NCBI GenBank assembly: GCA_025060635.1
Contig: JANXBN010000003.1
Coordinates: 54,429-118,428, forward strand
DNA: 64,000 nucleotides
Origin: Candidatus Kryptonium sp.
GTDB lineage: Bacteria > Bacteroidota > Ignavibacteria > Kryptoniales > Kryptoniaceae
Reading direction: 5' to 3'
Part shown: positions 45,561 through 55,488 of the stretch, one piece after another
How positions within the stretch are numbered: position 1 is the stretch's first letter
Layout of the letters: each line of letters begins with the position of its first letter
Made by a program: the position numbers and the translations under genes
The notes under the pieces: generated by a model
Seen by the model: the letters and a program-made list of their open reading frames with translations, nothing else
Told to the model about the DNA's origin: nothing
Databases searched by the model: none

Positions 45561-48500
45561 AGAGGTTTCTGAAAAAATTTTTTAAAGCAACATTTTACTT
45601 TTTCGCCTTACTTTTTATTCTGATTTCAATTGTTTTGATAATTTCGCAAACGGAAAAATTTAGAAGTATCCTTCATAGCAAAGTTGAATCGGAGTTAAAG
45701 AAACTTTTTGGAGAAGAAATCCATCTCGGCAAGTTCTATGGTAATATATTTACAGGTTTTGGTGTAGATGGCTTTCATATCAAGATAGATGGAAAAACTT
45801 TCATTAAAGCGTTGGGTCTTGAACTGAAATATAATCCTATTGGTTTGATAAAAGGTGGGTACTCGTTTCGTGAACTAATTCTTTATAAGCCAGAAGTTTA
45901 CTTGATCAGGGGGAAAGATGGTAAATGGAACTTTCAAAAGGTTTTTAAGCCCGGAGAAAAAAGGGAAGGCGTGGCTTTTTCTTTCTCTTGTGAGAAACTT
46001 GTAATTGATGATGGCAAGTTTGCTTTATTTGATTCTATCAACACCGATAGATCACGGCTTGCGGATAGTTTAAATTGCATTAATTATCACAATTTCGTGG
46101 TTCATGATATAAATGCCGTTTTAAGTGGTAGATATTCATCTGAAAAAATTGATTTGAGGAAGATAAATTTATCATTTGTAGTTGACACTGGTAAATTCAC
46201 AGCGAAAATAAATGGCAAAATTTACGCCGATAAAAACAGATTAAAAGCTGAAGATTTTGATATAACAACAGGGAATAGCAAGGTCAAATTTGATTTCACA
46301 GCTGTAACAAGAGATAATCTCTTTAAACTAAATATAGAATCACTTGAAAAAGTTTTAATGAATCTTTCTCTTCGTGCTGATAGTTTTAGTTTTGCTGAGT
46401 TGACAAAATTTATCCCATATGTTCATTTTCTCTCTGGTTCTCCATCTGTTGAAATTGATGCTGTCGGGACACTTGAATCACTTAAAGTGAAAGGAATAAA
46501 AATAAAAATTTATGACTCGGATATCTTTGTAAGTGGTGAGTTGAAAAATATAATAAGATTTCCCGAATTTCAAATCAACGCAGATGTCAGTAATACAAAA
46601 ATTAAAATTTCGGATATAAGTAAGTTTGTCACCCTTGTTAGGCTTCCGACATTCGGAGCTGAATATGTTGATGTAGAGGGGCAGTATATTGGACATCCAC
46701 TTGAATTCAATTCTAAATTAAATTTAAAACTTGGAGCCTCGTCCATAGATCTTGAGGGGAATTTCAAAATAAAAGATAACTTGGCATATAACTTAACTTT
46801 CAATGTCTCCGGCTTGAATCCTTATGATATTTTTGAAGAGGAAAATTTAAATGGGATACTAAATTTCTCGGGCAATTTGACTGGAGAAGGTGTTAAATTT
46901 GAAACAATGTCCTCAAGGGCAACTCTAAACATCGGGGAATCCTTGATAAATAAAGTTTTGATACCAAAGTCAAGCTTCTGGATTGAATTAAAAAATAGCG
47001 AGTTAAATGGTAGCTTTGTCTCTGTTTCTGAGGGGTTTAAAGGAGTTATTGATTTAAACTTAAAAAAATTGCACGAAAACGAATATCAACTTAGTTTAAG
47101 TGGTTCATTATCTGAACTTGATATATCGCAGATAAGGATTGATAAACCACATTTTTTGAGAAGTTATATCTCTGGTGATTTTAATGCAAATGTTTTGTTT
47201 GGAAAAGTTAGCAGAATGGAATTTTTCGCTCAGCTTAATCCATCTTTATTTGGGAATTATAAAATTAGTCGCCTCAGATTAAGTGCAAAATATATTGATG
47301 ATGTTAAGAAATATCTACTTGTCCAGTCAAACATGTTTGATTTAAATTTTGAAGGTGAATTTGATTTTGCCTCTTTAGCTAAATCTATGATCTACGCACT
47401 TGGAACGGTAAGCGGAAACCTTAAAGAGAAACTTAACTTCTCAACATATGAAAAGTTCAACTTTGCTGAAATAAAAAATCCTGTTTACGCTGAGTATAAG
47501 TTAAAGCTTAAAAATTTAACCCCAATTTCGCTTTTCTCAATTGGACAACTCTTTCAATCTGTTGGAAATATAAATGGTGTTTTCCTTGCTGATTCACAAG
47601 GATTTTACTTTTACAGCGATGCTAGCTTAAAGCAAATAAGGTATACAAATTACGAAAGAAACAAAATTGATACATTTGAAGCACGATCATTTAATGGCTC
47701 AATTGAGATAAGTTATAATCGTAATCTTCGGTTTAGGGTAAGAGGCGATTTAAATGGATTTGTTTCAAGTTGGTTTGAATTAAGTGATGTTAAATTAAAC
47801 TTGAACTATGATGAACCGGAGTTATATGCTGAAGTCTCAAGCGTTGGAGATAAGTGGAAATTTGAATCTGTTTCCGTTGCTCAATTTAGTCCCGAAGTGA
47901 ACAGGTATATCTTGAAGATGTTTAACGCTGATATTCACGATAATAAAATTTATTTAATTGATGAAATTGAAATCTTCCAAACGAAAAGCAGTGTTATAAT
48001 TAATCCTTCCTCTTTGACTTTCAATGATCAAGAAGTTTACATTGCTGGATTTATTGACAAAGAGACGCAGCAACTGAGGGTTTGGGGTGAAAATATAAAG
48101 CTTAACAAAATTTTCCTTAAAGGAAGTGAATTTCAGGGAAATGTTAATTTTTCAATATCTGTTTACGGAACGCACGATAAACCAAATTCGGAAATTGAAG
48201 TTTTTATTGATGACTTAAGATATAAAGATGTGCAAGCGGGGAAATTGCAATGTTTTGGTAAGATTGAAAACGATATGATAAGATTAAATTCTATGTTAGT
48301 GGCAACAGCTGGTGATTTAAGTTATAACGCGATGGATATATCAATTTCGTTTCCTATGTGGATTAGTCCTGATGTAAGGACGAAATATCAAGAACCATAT
48401 ATCTCTGGAAAGATAAGATTTTTAAGATTTCCTATTGCAATTTTTGAGACCGTCATAGGTGAAATTTCGGATTTGAAAGGTGATGTAACTGCGGACATTG

Positions 48501-49945
48501 ATTTGAGTGGGACTTTTGATAAACCAAATTTCAGGGGTAAGTTTTCGCTCCAAAATTGTATATTTAAGTTCAATCAAAACAGCAAATACTATCTTGTTTA
48601 CGGAACCGGGAGAGTTGATTCAAATGTAATTTACTTTGAGGATTTTAATCTGTGGAATAATCCAGATGATTATCGTGATGGCGAAGTTCAAATTAAAGGT
48701 AGAGTTTACCTTGATAGGTTTGCGATCGCAAGTGGTGAGTTTAACATCAACGGCAGGCTGCTTTTGATGGATAAAGAAGGATTCGGAAGCACAGGATTGT
48801 ATGGACGAGTTATTGCCGAAACAGGGAAAAATGGATTAGTTTTAAAAGTTGATACAACTGGTCTTTATCTCAATGGCGAGGTTTTGCTTTCCGATGTTAA
48901 TTTGAATTACTTCCCGAGGCATGCTGGTGGTATGATGCAAAGCACAGGTTTTGAATATGTTTATGTGAGCCCAATGGACACGATAAGAAAAGAAGAAATC
49001 GCAACAGAAGAATTGGTTTATCTTGATATCCCTGTTAGAAAAAACGATGGTGTTCAGAATGAAACAACGAAAAAAAATGGCGCCTTTTCAGAATTAAATT
49101 ACGATTTAAAGATCTCAACTTTAAAGGACGCGAAATTAAATGTTATTCTTAACGCGCAGACTGGCGAAGAATTTTACGCTGAATTTACAGGAAACTTAAA
49201 TCTCAGACATTATTCAGGTTCAACAATTGCTTATGGCGAGATAAATATACTTGATAGGTCTTATTATAACTTTTTCAGGAGATTCAATGCAACTGGCAAA
49301 TTAAAATTCACAGGTAACCTTGAAAATCCAGAAATTGATATAATTGCAAATTATACTGGAACACATACTGTATTAACAGATACATTAAGCGCTGGGAAAG
49401 TTGAAACAATACTTGTCCAACTTTTGATAAGTGGAACATTATCAAGACCGATTGTAAAAATTCAAATGTTCGTTGACGGCGAAGATTATCAAAAGGTTTA
49501 TCCGCATGGTGAAGTTGAGTCGGACGCGATTTCATTCCTCGTTACTGGTAGGTTCAAGGATGAGCTTACAAGAGGCGAAGTTACAATGTTTACAGAAAAT
49601 TTGTGGTCCTCAACTGGAGCAGGACTTTTAAGTAATGTCGTTTCTGGGGTTATGACAGATATTTTAAGAGATGTTCTTGGTGGAGTTATAACAAGCACTG
49701 AAATTGGATATTACGGTGGATTTAGAGGACTTAGAATAACTGGGAATATCGGGGGTGCAATTGTTCAAATCGGAGGAGATATTTTCACAGATATTTCGCG
49801 ATCCGTTGTTGTTGTGCAATATCCTCTTTTGAGAAAATTTTTAGGTGGAAGCTTGACAGTTGAATATCAGAGGAAACCCGTTCAGTTTTATCAAGAAAAG
49901 GAAATTTTAAACAAACTTGGACTTTATTACAGGATAAGGCTATGA
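45557..49945 (+). CDS. tamB: TamB/AsmA-like envelope assembly protein
   Basis: 1462 residues. A single N-terminal membrane helix (about 10-31, ATFYFFALLFILISIVLII) anchors it, and the rest is a long series of short beta strands with the AsmA-like N-terminal part (LHLGKFYG-like IHLGKFYGNIFTGFGVDGF) typical of bridge-like lipid transfer proteins. The C-terminal DUF490 portion includes GKLKFTGNLENPEIDIIANYTG, VQLLISGTLSRPIVKIQM and GRFKDELTRGE. Such proteins span the periplasm and move phospholipid or help outer-membrane assembly. It lies between heptose synthesis and rnr with 4-base ATGA overlaps on both sides, so the whole set is coupled. Confidence 0.88.
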   Translation: MKRFLKKFFKATFYFFALLFILISIVLIISQTEKFRSILHSKVESELKKLFGEEIHLGKFYGNIFTGFGVDGFHIKIDGKTFIKALGLELKYNPIGLIKGGYSFRELILYKPEVYLIRGKDGKWNFQKVFKPGEKREGVAFSFSCEKLVIDDGKFALFDSINTDRSRLADSLNCINYHNFVVHDINAVLSGRYSSEKIDLRKINLSFVVDTGKFTAKINGKIYADKNRLKAEDFDITTGNSKVKFDFTAVTRDNLFKLNIESLEKVLMNLSLRADSFSFAELTKFIPYVHFLSGSPSVEIDAVGTLESLKVKGIKIKIYDSDIFVSGELKNIIRFPEFQINADVSNTKIKISDISKFVTLVRLPTFGAEYVDVEGQYIGHPLEFNSKLNLKLGASSIDLEGNFKIKDNLAYNLTFNVSGLNPYDIFEEENLNGILNFSGNLTGEGVKFETMSSRATLNIGESLINKVLIPKSSFWIELKNSELNGSFVSVSEGFKGVIDLNLKKLHENEYQLSLSGSLSELDISQIRIDKPHFLRSYISGDFNANVLFGKVSRMEFFAQLNPSLFGNYKISRLRLSAKYIDDVKKYLLVQSNMFDLNFEGEFDFASLAKSMIYALGTVSGNLKEKLNFSTYEKFNFAEIKNPVYAEYKLKLKNLTPISLFSIGQLFQSVGNINGVFLADSQGFYFYSDASLKQIRYTNYERNKIDTFEARSFNGSIEISYNRNLRFRVRGDLNGFVSSWFELSDVKLNLNYDEPELYAEVSSVGDKWKFESVSVAQFSPEVNRYILKMFNADIHDNKIYLIDEIEIFQTKSSVIINPSSLTFNDQEVYIAGFIDKETQQLRVWGENIKLNKIFLKGSEFQGNVNFSISVYGTHDKPNSEIEVFIDDLRYKDVQAGKLQCFGKIENDMIRLNSMLVATAGDLSYNAMDISISFPMWISPDVRTKYQEPYISGKIRFLRFPIAIFETVIGEISDLKGDVTADIDLSGTFDKPNFRGKFSLQNCIFKFNQNSKYYLVYGTGRVDSNVIYFEDFNLWNNPDDYRDGEVQIKGRVYLDRFAIASGEFNINGRLLLMDKEGFGSTGLYGRVIAETGKNGLVLKVDTTGLYLNGEVLLSDVNLNYFPRHAGGMMQSTGFEYVYVSPMDTIRKEEIATEELVYLDIPVRKNDGVQNETTKKNGAFSELNYDLKISTLKDAKLNVILNAQTGEEFYAEFTGNLNLRHYSGSTIAYGEINILDRSYYNFFRRFNATGKLKFTGNLENPEIDIIANYTGTHTVLTDTLSAGKVETILVQLLISGTLSRPIVKIQMFVDGEDYQKVYPHGEVESDAISFLVTGRFKDELTRGEVTMFTENLWSSTGAGLLSNVVSGVMTDILRDVLGGVITSTEIGYYGGFRGLRITGNIGGAIVQIGGDIFTDISRSVVVVQYPLLRKFLGGSLTVEYQRKPVQFYQEKEILNKLGLYYRIRL

Positions 49946-52098
49946 AGAAAAGACCTGAAATTTCAGAGATCAAGGAGAGAATTCTAAAGTTTCTTAGAAA
50001 AAGAGAAAGAAGAGCATTCAAGGCTAAGGAAATAGCTAAAAAGTTGGATTTGATGGAAGAGTATGAGAGTGGGATTATAAAACAGGTTTTAATGGAAATG
50101 GTGGAACGCAACGAGATTGTGAAGTTGCCAAGAAATAGGTTTAAGTTTAAACCAAATCCCAAAATTTTCATCGGACGATTAACAGTAAATCCGAACGGTT
50201 ATGGGTTCGTGGAAGTTGAAGACGCACAAAAAGAAATAAAAGAAATTTTTATCCCACCGAGATTTATCCACACTGCAATTGATGGGGATAAAGTGGCGGT
50301 TTCCATTGTTGAGAGAAGAAAAGGAGAACTTCCAATAGGGGAAGTAGTTGATATAATTGAGCGGGGACGAAAATCTATCACCGGTGTTCTTTCAAAAAAG
50401 AAGGGAATCTATTTTGTTGTTCCAGATGATAAACATTTGATCCGTGATTTTTACATAAATGAAAAAAATGTCAAGAAATTTAATGCAAAGGTTGGAGATA
50501 AAGTTGTAATTGAGCTCGTTGATTGGATTGATGAAGGATTTGCCCCAGAAGGTAGGATTATTGAGGTATTAGGGCGAGCAGGTGAAAATGATGCTGAAAT
50601 TTTGGCAATAGCCAGAAATTACGATTTTTCCGCTCGTTTTCCTGATGAAGTTCTTGAAGAGGCTGAGAAAATCCCAGATGAGATCCCAGAGATTGAATAT
50701 AAAAAACGACTTGACCTAAGAAATTTAATTTGTTTTACGATAGATCCAGAAGATGCAAAAGATTTTGATGACGCTGTTTCGCTTGAAATTTTACCAGATG
50801 GGAAATATAAACTCGGTGTTCATATTGCTGATGTGAGCTATTATGTTAAGGAAGGGAGCAAAATTGATCTTGAAGCACTTAACAGAGGAACGAGCGTTTA
50901 TTTGGTTGATAGAGTTATCCCAATGCTACCTGAAAAGTTATCTAACAATGTCTGCAGTTTAAACCCAAATGTTGATCGTCTTGCTTATTCCGTTTTTATG
51001 ATCGTTAATTCAAAAGGTGTTGTTGAAGATTATTCTTTCCACAAGAGCATCATAAGAAGCAAGCGAAGGTTCACTTATGAAGAAGTTCAAGAAATAATTG
51101 AAACGGGCGTTGGTGATTATGCTGATATAATACTTCAAATGCATAAATTGAGCCAAATTCTCTTAAAGAAACGAATTCGCGAAGGTAGCATTGATTTTGA
51201 AACGCCAGAGGTTAAATTTAAACTTGATGAAAATGGAAATCCTCTTGAGATCGTTAAGAAGGTTCGCCTTGATAGCCATAGATTGATTGAGGAATTTATG
51301 CTTCTTGCAAATCAGACGGTTGCAAAACATGTCGGTAAGATGAACAAGAAAAATCGCAAGTATCCGTTTATTTATAGAGTTCATGATCTGCCAGATCCTG
51401 CCAAGTTAAAAAATCTTGCTGAGTTCGTAAGAAAGCTCGGTTTTGAATTTGAAATTGATTCAAAGCCACTTTCTAAATCAATTCAAAAATTGCTTGCTCA
51501 GGTTAAAGGCACTGAATATGAGTATCTTGTTAATGACATTGCAATAAGATCAATGGCAAAGGCAGTTTATTCGGAGAAAAACATCGGACACTTTGGTCTT
51601 GGTTTTAAATACTACACTCATTTCACATCGCCGATAAGAAGATATCCAGATCTTGTCGTTCATCGGCTTCTTTGTGAGTACACGAAAAAAGATGTAGATG
51701 AAAAAAGATTGAATGAAATAGCGAAGAAATTACCGCAGATTTGCAAACACTCATCTGAAATGGAGATAAAAGCAATGGAAGCAGAGAGAGAATCAGTTAA
51801 ATTGAAACAAATTGAGTATATGAAAGAGCATATCGGCAAGGTATTTGACGGAATTATTTCAGGTGTCGTTGAATTTGGTCTTTTCGTTGAAATAAATGAT
51901 ATTCTTGTTGAAGGGCTTGTTAAAGTTAGGGATTTGACGGATGATTATTATATCTACGACGAAACTCAATATGCTTTGATAGGTAAGTATACAAAGAAAA
52001 TCTATCGCCTCGGGGATAAAGTTAAAGTTCGTGTCACAAGAGTTGACGAAATCGCAAGGGAAATTGATTTCATCCTTCTTGGTAAAATATCAAGATGA
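49942..52098 (+). CDS. rnr: Ribonuclease R
   Basis: 3'-5' exoribonuclease of the RNB family, 718 residues. The N-terminal winged helix (about 8-60) is followed by cold-shock domains (GYGFVEVED). The RNB catalytic motif is DPEDAKDFDDAV at 268-279 with metal-binding aspartates 268, 274, 276 and 277. The highly conserved HFTSPIRRYPDLVVHRLL follows, and a C-terminal S1 domain (GKVFDGIISGVVEFGLFVEI). It overlaps tamB by 4 bases. Confidence 0.96.
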   Translation: MKKRPEISEIKERILKFLRKRERRAFKAKEIAKKLDLMEEYESGIIKQVLMEMVERNEIVKLPRNRFKFKPNPKIFIGRLTVNPNGYGFVEVEDAQKEIKEIFIPPRFIHTAIDGDKVAVSIVERRKGELPIGEVVDIIERGRKSITGVLSKKKGIYFVVPDDKHLIRDFYINEKNVKKFNAKVGDKVVIELVDWIDEGFAPEGRIIEVLGRAGENDAEILAIARNYDFSARFPDEVLEEAEKIPDEIPEIEYKKRLDLRNLICFTIDPEDAKDFDDAVSLEILPDGKYKLGVHIADVSYYVKEGSKIDLEALNRGTSVYLVDRVIPMLPEKLSNNVCSLNPNVDRLAYSVFMIVNSKGVVEDYSFHKSIIRSKRRFTYEEVQEIIETGVGDYADIILQMHKLSQILLKKRIREGSIDFETPEVKFKLDENGNPLEIVKKVRLDSHRLIEEFMLLANQTVAKHVGKMNKKNRKYPFIYRVHDLPDPAKLKNLAEFVRKLGFEFEIDSKPLSKSIQKLLAQVKGTEYEYLVNDIAIRSMAKAVYSEKNIGHFGLGFKYYTHFTSPIRRYPDLVVHRLLCEYTKKDVDEKRLNEIAKKLPQICKHSSEMEIKAMEAERESVKLKQIEYMKEHIGKVFDGIISGVVEFGLFVEINDILVEGLVKVRDLTDDYYIYDETQYALIGKYTKKIYRLGDKVKVRVTRVDEIAREIDFILLGKISR

Positions 52099-52105
52099 AA
52101 TTTGA

Positions 52106-52879
52106 ATGAGCAGAATTTACATCGGGACATCGGGTTATTACTACAAGCATTGGGTAGGGAAATTTTACCCGGAAAAACTAATCAAAGATAAATGGCTTGA
52201 GTATTACTCAAGAGTGTTTGACACGGTTGAATTAAATACAACTTTTTATCATCTCCCGAGAGCCAAGACAATTGAAGGTTGGATAAAAAGGACGCCTCTT
52301 TACTTCGTATTCTCTGCGAAGGTTCATCAAGTTATAACTCACATAAAAAAATTAAAAAATGTGCGAAGCGATTTTTATGGATTTATGAAGATTATAAAGC
52401 CGTTAAGAGTTTACAATCGTCTTGGATGCATTCTTCATCAATTTCCACCTACGCTTGAATATGACACATCTCTTTTAAGTGATTATATCTCTTTGCTTCC
52501 GAGGGGATATAAGCATGTTTTTGAGTTCAGAAATGTTGAGTTTTTTAACGATACAATTTTTCTTATTTTGAAGGAAAATAATATCGCTTTATGTATCTCT
52601 CACATGCGCGAAATTTTTACGCCTCCCGTTTCCACTGCGAATTTCGTTTACTTTAGATTTCACGGTCCTGAGGAAAGATACCGATCAGCTTACGACGATG
52701 AACAAATAGAAAGTTTTGCGAGATTGATATGGAACTTTTTAGTGGAAGATAAAGAAGTTTTTGTTTATTTTAATAACGATTTCAACGCTTATGCGGTTGA
52801 GAACGCTCTAAATTTAAAAAGGAAAATCTCAAAATTTATCAATTCAAAACAAATTGAGGGAAAAAATGAGAGCAATTAA
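52106..52879 (+). CDS. DUF72 family protein
   Basis: 257 residues. DUF72 TIM-barrel-like signature: IYIGTSGYYYKHWVGKFYPE, YYSRVFDTVELNTTFYHLP, FVFSAKVHQVITHIKKL, and late VYFNNDFNAYAVENAL. The biochemical role of the family is not settled; a nuclease or metal-dependent activity has been proposed. It follows rnr by 7 bases and its 3' end overlaps the start of the M28 peptidase gene. Confidence 0.88.
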   Translation: MSRIYIGTSGYYYKHWVGKFYPEKLIKDKWLEYYSRVFDTVELNTTFYHLPRAKTIEGWIKRTPLYFVFSAKVHQVITHIKKLKNVRSDFYGFMKIIKPLRVYNRLGCILHQFPPTLEYDTSLLSDYISLLPRGYKHVFEFRNVEFFNDTIFLILKENNIALCISHMREIFTPPVSTANFVYFRFHGPEERYRSAYDDEQIESFARLIWNFLVEDKEVFVYFNNDFNAYAVENALNLKRKISKFINSKQIEGKNESN

Positions 52880-54536
52880 AGCATTACTACTGATCCTGAT
52901 CCCTGCTATGACGATGTTTTCTCAAATAACGGTTGATAATTTCCTCACAGATGATGCGAAGAAAGCTATGAATTATATTACTGAAGATTATATCAGAGCG
53001 AATGTTCAATTTTTATCACATGACTTGCTTGAAGGAAGAGGCACAGGTTCAAGGGGCGAACTTCTCGCGGCGACATATATCGCGACACAGTTTAAACTTA
53101 TGGGGCTTGAACCAGGCGGAGATAAAGGTTCATATTTTCAAATGGTCCCACTTTCTGGGATAACTACTTATCCAGACAAAGAAATGGTTGTAAAGGGAAA
53201 AGGTAGGACAATAAGGTTCAAGTATTATGATGATTTTATAGCCGTTTCAGGTGTTAAGAAAGATTTTGTGTCAATAAAAGATGCGAGTATTGTATTTGTG
53301 GGTTATGGGATAGTTGCTCCTGAACAAAATTGGGATGATTATAAAGGTGTTGATGTTTCGGGAAAGATATTGCTTATGTTAAATGATGATCCACCCGCGA
53401 CTCCGGAAGAACCAAATCTTTTCGGTGGCAAAGCAAGAACTTATTATGGTAGATGGACTTACAAATATGAAATTGCCGCTAAAAAAGGAGCTCTTGGAGC
53501 GATAATAATTCATACCACCCCATCTGCTGGTTATGGCTGGAATGTCGTGCAAACTTCATGGTCTGGTGAAGAATTTGAACTCGCAAATGATACTGAACCA
53601 AGGATCTTGCTTAAAGGTTGGCTTACTGAAGATGCAACCAAAAAATTACTTGCACTTGCAGGGCAAAATCTGGATGAACTTGTGAAAATGGCGCAAACAA
53701 GGCAGTTTAAACCTGTTGATCTTGGTTTAAAACTCTCGCTGAACATGAAGGTTAAGGTTAGGGAAATCATTTCACAAAATGTTATTGGTGTTCTGCGTGG
53801 CGGAGATGAGAAATTGAAAGATGAATACATAATCATCACATCGCATCATGACCATCTCGGAATTGGTAAACCAGTTAATGGTGATTCAATTTACAATGGA
53901 GCGCTTGACAATGCTTCGGGTGTTTCTGCTTTGCTTTCAATTGCTAAAGCGTTTTCGGAGTTGAAAGTTAAACCGCGCAGATCTATTATGTTCGTTGCAG
54001 TAACTGCCGAGGAAGCAGGACTTCTTGGTTCAAAATATTTCGCCCAAAATCCACCAGTTCCGCCAGTTAAAATGGTGGCTAACTTGAATGTAGATGGAAT
54101 TAACATTTGGGGTAAAACGAAAGATGTTATTTTAATTGGGATGGAAAAGAGCACGATTGGTGAAATAGTAAGTGAAATAGCAAGTAAATATCAAGGTAGA
54201 TATGTAAAGCCAGATCAATTCCCAGAGCTCGGTATGTTTTATAGATCGGATCAGTTTAATTTCGCTAAAATAGGAGTTCCAGCCATATATTTTGATAATG
54301 GAGTTGAATACATTAACAAGCCGGAAGATTATGGCAGAAAGGTTGTTGAAGAATATATTGCAAAACATTATCATCAGCCAAGCGACGAATACAATGATTC
54401 ATGGGTTTTAGATGGAGCAGTTGAAGATGCGAAACTTGTTTTTCTTACAGCTTATTATCTTGCAAATGCGGATAAGAAGCCGGAATGGAAACCAGATAGC
54501 GAGTTTAGGTTGATAAGAGAACAAATGATGAGATGA
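52866..54536 (+). CDS. M28-family metallopeptidase with PA domain, exported
   Basis: ATG 52866 is used: GAGGGA lies just upstream, and the in-frame TTG at 52854 overlaps it. 556 residues with a signal peptide ending TMFSQ. A PA-type insert (about 140-250) has FVGYGIVAPEQNWDDYKGVDVSGKI. The two-zinc M28 site shows TSHHDHLG (His327, Asp329), GALDNASGVSAL, and AVTAEEAGLLGSKYF with Glu-Glu; the last ligand region is YHQPSDEY. It probably releases N-terminal amino acids or dipeptides from peptides in the periplasm or outside. A good terminator follows. It overlaps the 3' end of the DUF72 gene by 14 bases. Confidence 0.92.
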   Translation: MRAIKALLLILIPAMTMFSQITVDNFLTDDAKKAMNYITEDYIRANVQFLSHDLLEGRGTGSRGELLAATYIATQFKLMGLEPGGDKGSYFQMVPLSGITTYPDKEMVVKGKGRTIRFKYYDDFIAVSGVKKDFVSIKDASIVFVGYGIVAPEQNWDDYKGVDVSGKILLMLNDDPPATPEEPNLFGGKARTYYGRWTYKYEIAAKKGALGAIIIHTTPSAGYGWNVVQTSWSGEEFELANDTEPRILLKGWLTEDATKKLLALAGQNLDELVKMAQTRQFKPVDLGLKLSLNMKVKVREIISQNVIGVLRGGDEKLKDEYIIITSHHDHLGIGKPVNGDSIYNGALDNASGVSALLSIAKAFSELKVKPRRSIMFVAVTAEEAGLLGSKYFAQNPPVPPVKMVANLNVDGINIWGKTKDVILIGMEKSTIGEIVSEIASKYQGRYVKPDQFPELGMFYRSDQFNFAKIGVPAIYFDNGVEYINKPEDYGRKVVEEYIAKHYHQPSDEYNDSWVLDGAVEDAKLVFLTAYYLANADKKPEWKPDSEFRLIREQMMR

Positions 54537-54543
54537 AGGTCTT

Positions 54544-54570
54544 GGGGGCGCTTTATAGCGTCCCCTTTTT
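54544..54570 (+). terminator. Intrinsic terminator after the M28 peptidase gene
   Basis: GGGGGCGCT (54544-54552) pairs with AGCGTCCCC (54557-54565), nine pairs with one G-T wobble and a 4-base loop, followed by TTTTT (54566-54570). Confidence 0.9.
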
Positions 54571-54594
54571 GTCATAAAAAGGTTTAAAGTAAAA

Positions 54595-55488
54595 GTGAAA
54601 AATTACATAGAGTATATCGCTTTTAAATTTTTCGTTTTTCTTGCTCGTCTTTTACCTTTGCGAGTTTTGCAACGATTGGGGAGATCGTTTGGAATCTTTG
54701 CATATTATTTTCTTCCATATAGAAAGAAAGTTGCTTTTGAAAACTTAAAAAACTCCTTTCCAGACAAGAGCGAAAGCGAGATCCGACGAATTTTAAAAAT
54801 GGCATATGTGAATTTTTTCATAACTCTTTTTGAGTTTGTAAGCTTCCAAAAATTAAAGCCAGAAGATCTCAAAGATTTGGTTAGAATGGAAAACTTTAAT
54901 TATGTCACTGAGGCATTAAGTGAAGGGCGTGGTTTGATTTTAATGTCTGGACATTTTGGAAATTGGGAGTTAAGCGCTATCGTTTTGGGTATTGAAATTA
55001 ACAAACCACTAAACATAATAGTTAAAACACAAAGGAACAAGCTCGTTGATAATGAAATAAACAAATGGAGATGTAAGTTTGGAAATAGAGTTATACCAAT
55101 GGAAAAAGCCTACAGAGAATCATTAAGAGTTTTATCAACCGGTGGGGTGGTTGCACTCCTTGCGGATCAAAGCGCACCTAAGGAAGGGCTTTTTGTAAAC
55201 TTTTTAGGTAGACCTGCTTCAACATTTGCAGGTCCAGCGGTTATGTCCTTGCGAACTGGCGCTCCGATTGTGATGGGTTTTTCAATAAGAGAGAAAAATT
55301 TTAAATATCGTTTCGTCTTTGAAAAAGTTGATTTTAAACCGTCCGAAGATGAAAATGAAAACATAATTAAATTAACTCAACTTCACACAACAATTTTAGA
55401 AAAATATGTGCGTCAATATCCAGATCATTGGCTTTGGTTTCATAGACGATGGAAACATAGCCCACCACAAAGTTTTCAATCCGAATGA
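54595..55488 (+). CDS. LpxL/HtrB-type lipid A acyltransferase
   Basis: 297 residues, GTG start. The HX4E catalytic motif is GHFGNWE with His120 and Glu125. Other family motifs: RGLILMSGHFG, LLADQSAP, and FNFVGRP-like VNFLGRPASTFAG. An N-terminal hydrophobic segment (FKFFVFLARLLPL) holds it at the inner membrane. It would add a secondary acyl chain to Kdo-lipid A or a related acceptor. It is followed by a heptosyltransferase with a 4-base overlap, supporting a lipid A/core role. No strong Shine-Dalgarno precedes the GTG. Confidence 0.88.
   Translation: MKNYIEYIAFKFFVFLARLLPLRVLQRLGRSFGIFAYYFLPYRKKVAFENLKNSFPDKSESEIRRILKMAYVNFFITLFEFVSFQKLKPEDLKDLVRMENFNYVTEALSEGRGLILMSGHFGNWELSAIVLGIEINKPLNIIVKTQRNKLVDNEINKWRCKFGNRVIPMEKAYRESLRVLSTGGVVALLADQSAPKEGLFVNFLGRPASTFAGPAVMSLRTGAPIVMGFSIREKNFKYRFVFEKVDFKPSEDENENIIKLTQLHTTILEKYVRQYPDHWLWFHRRWKHSPPQSFQSE

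Noticed and set aside
49785-50171. 128-codon minus-strand open frame across the tamB/rnr junction
   Set aside because: Overlaps two strong genes coupled by ATGA; hydrophobic low-complexity translation only.
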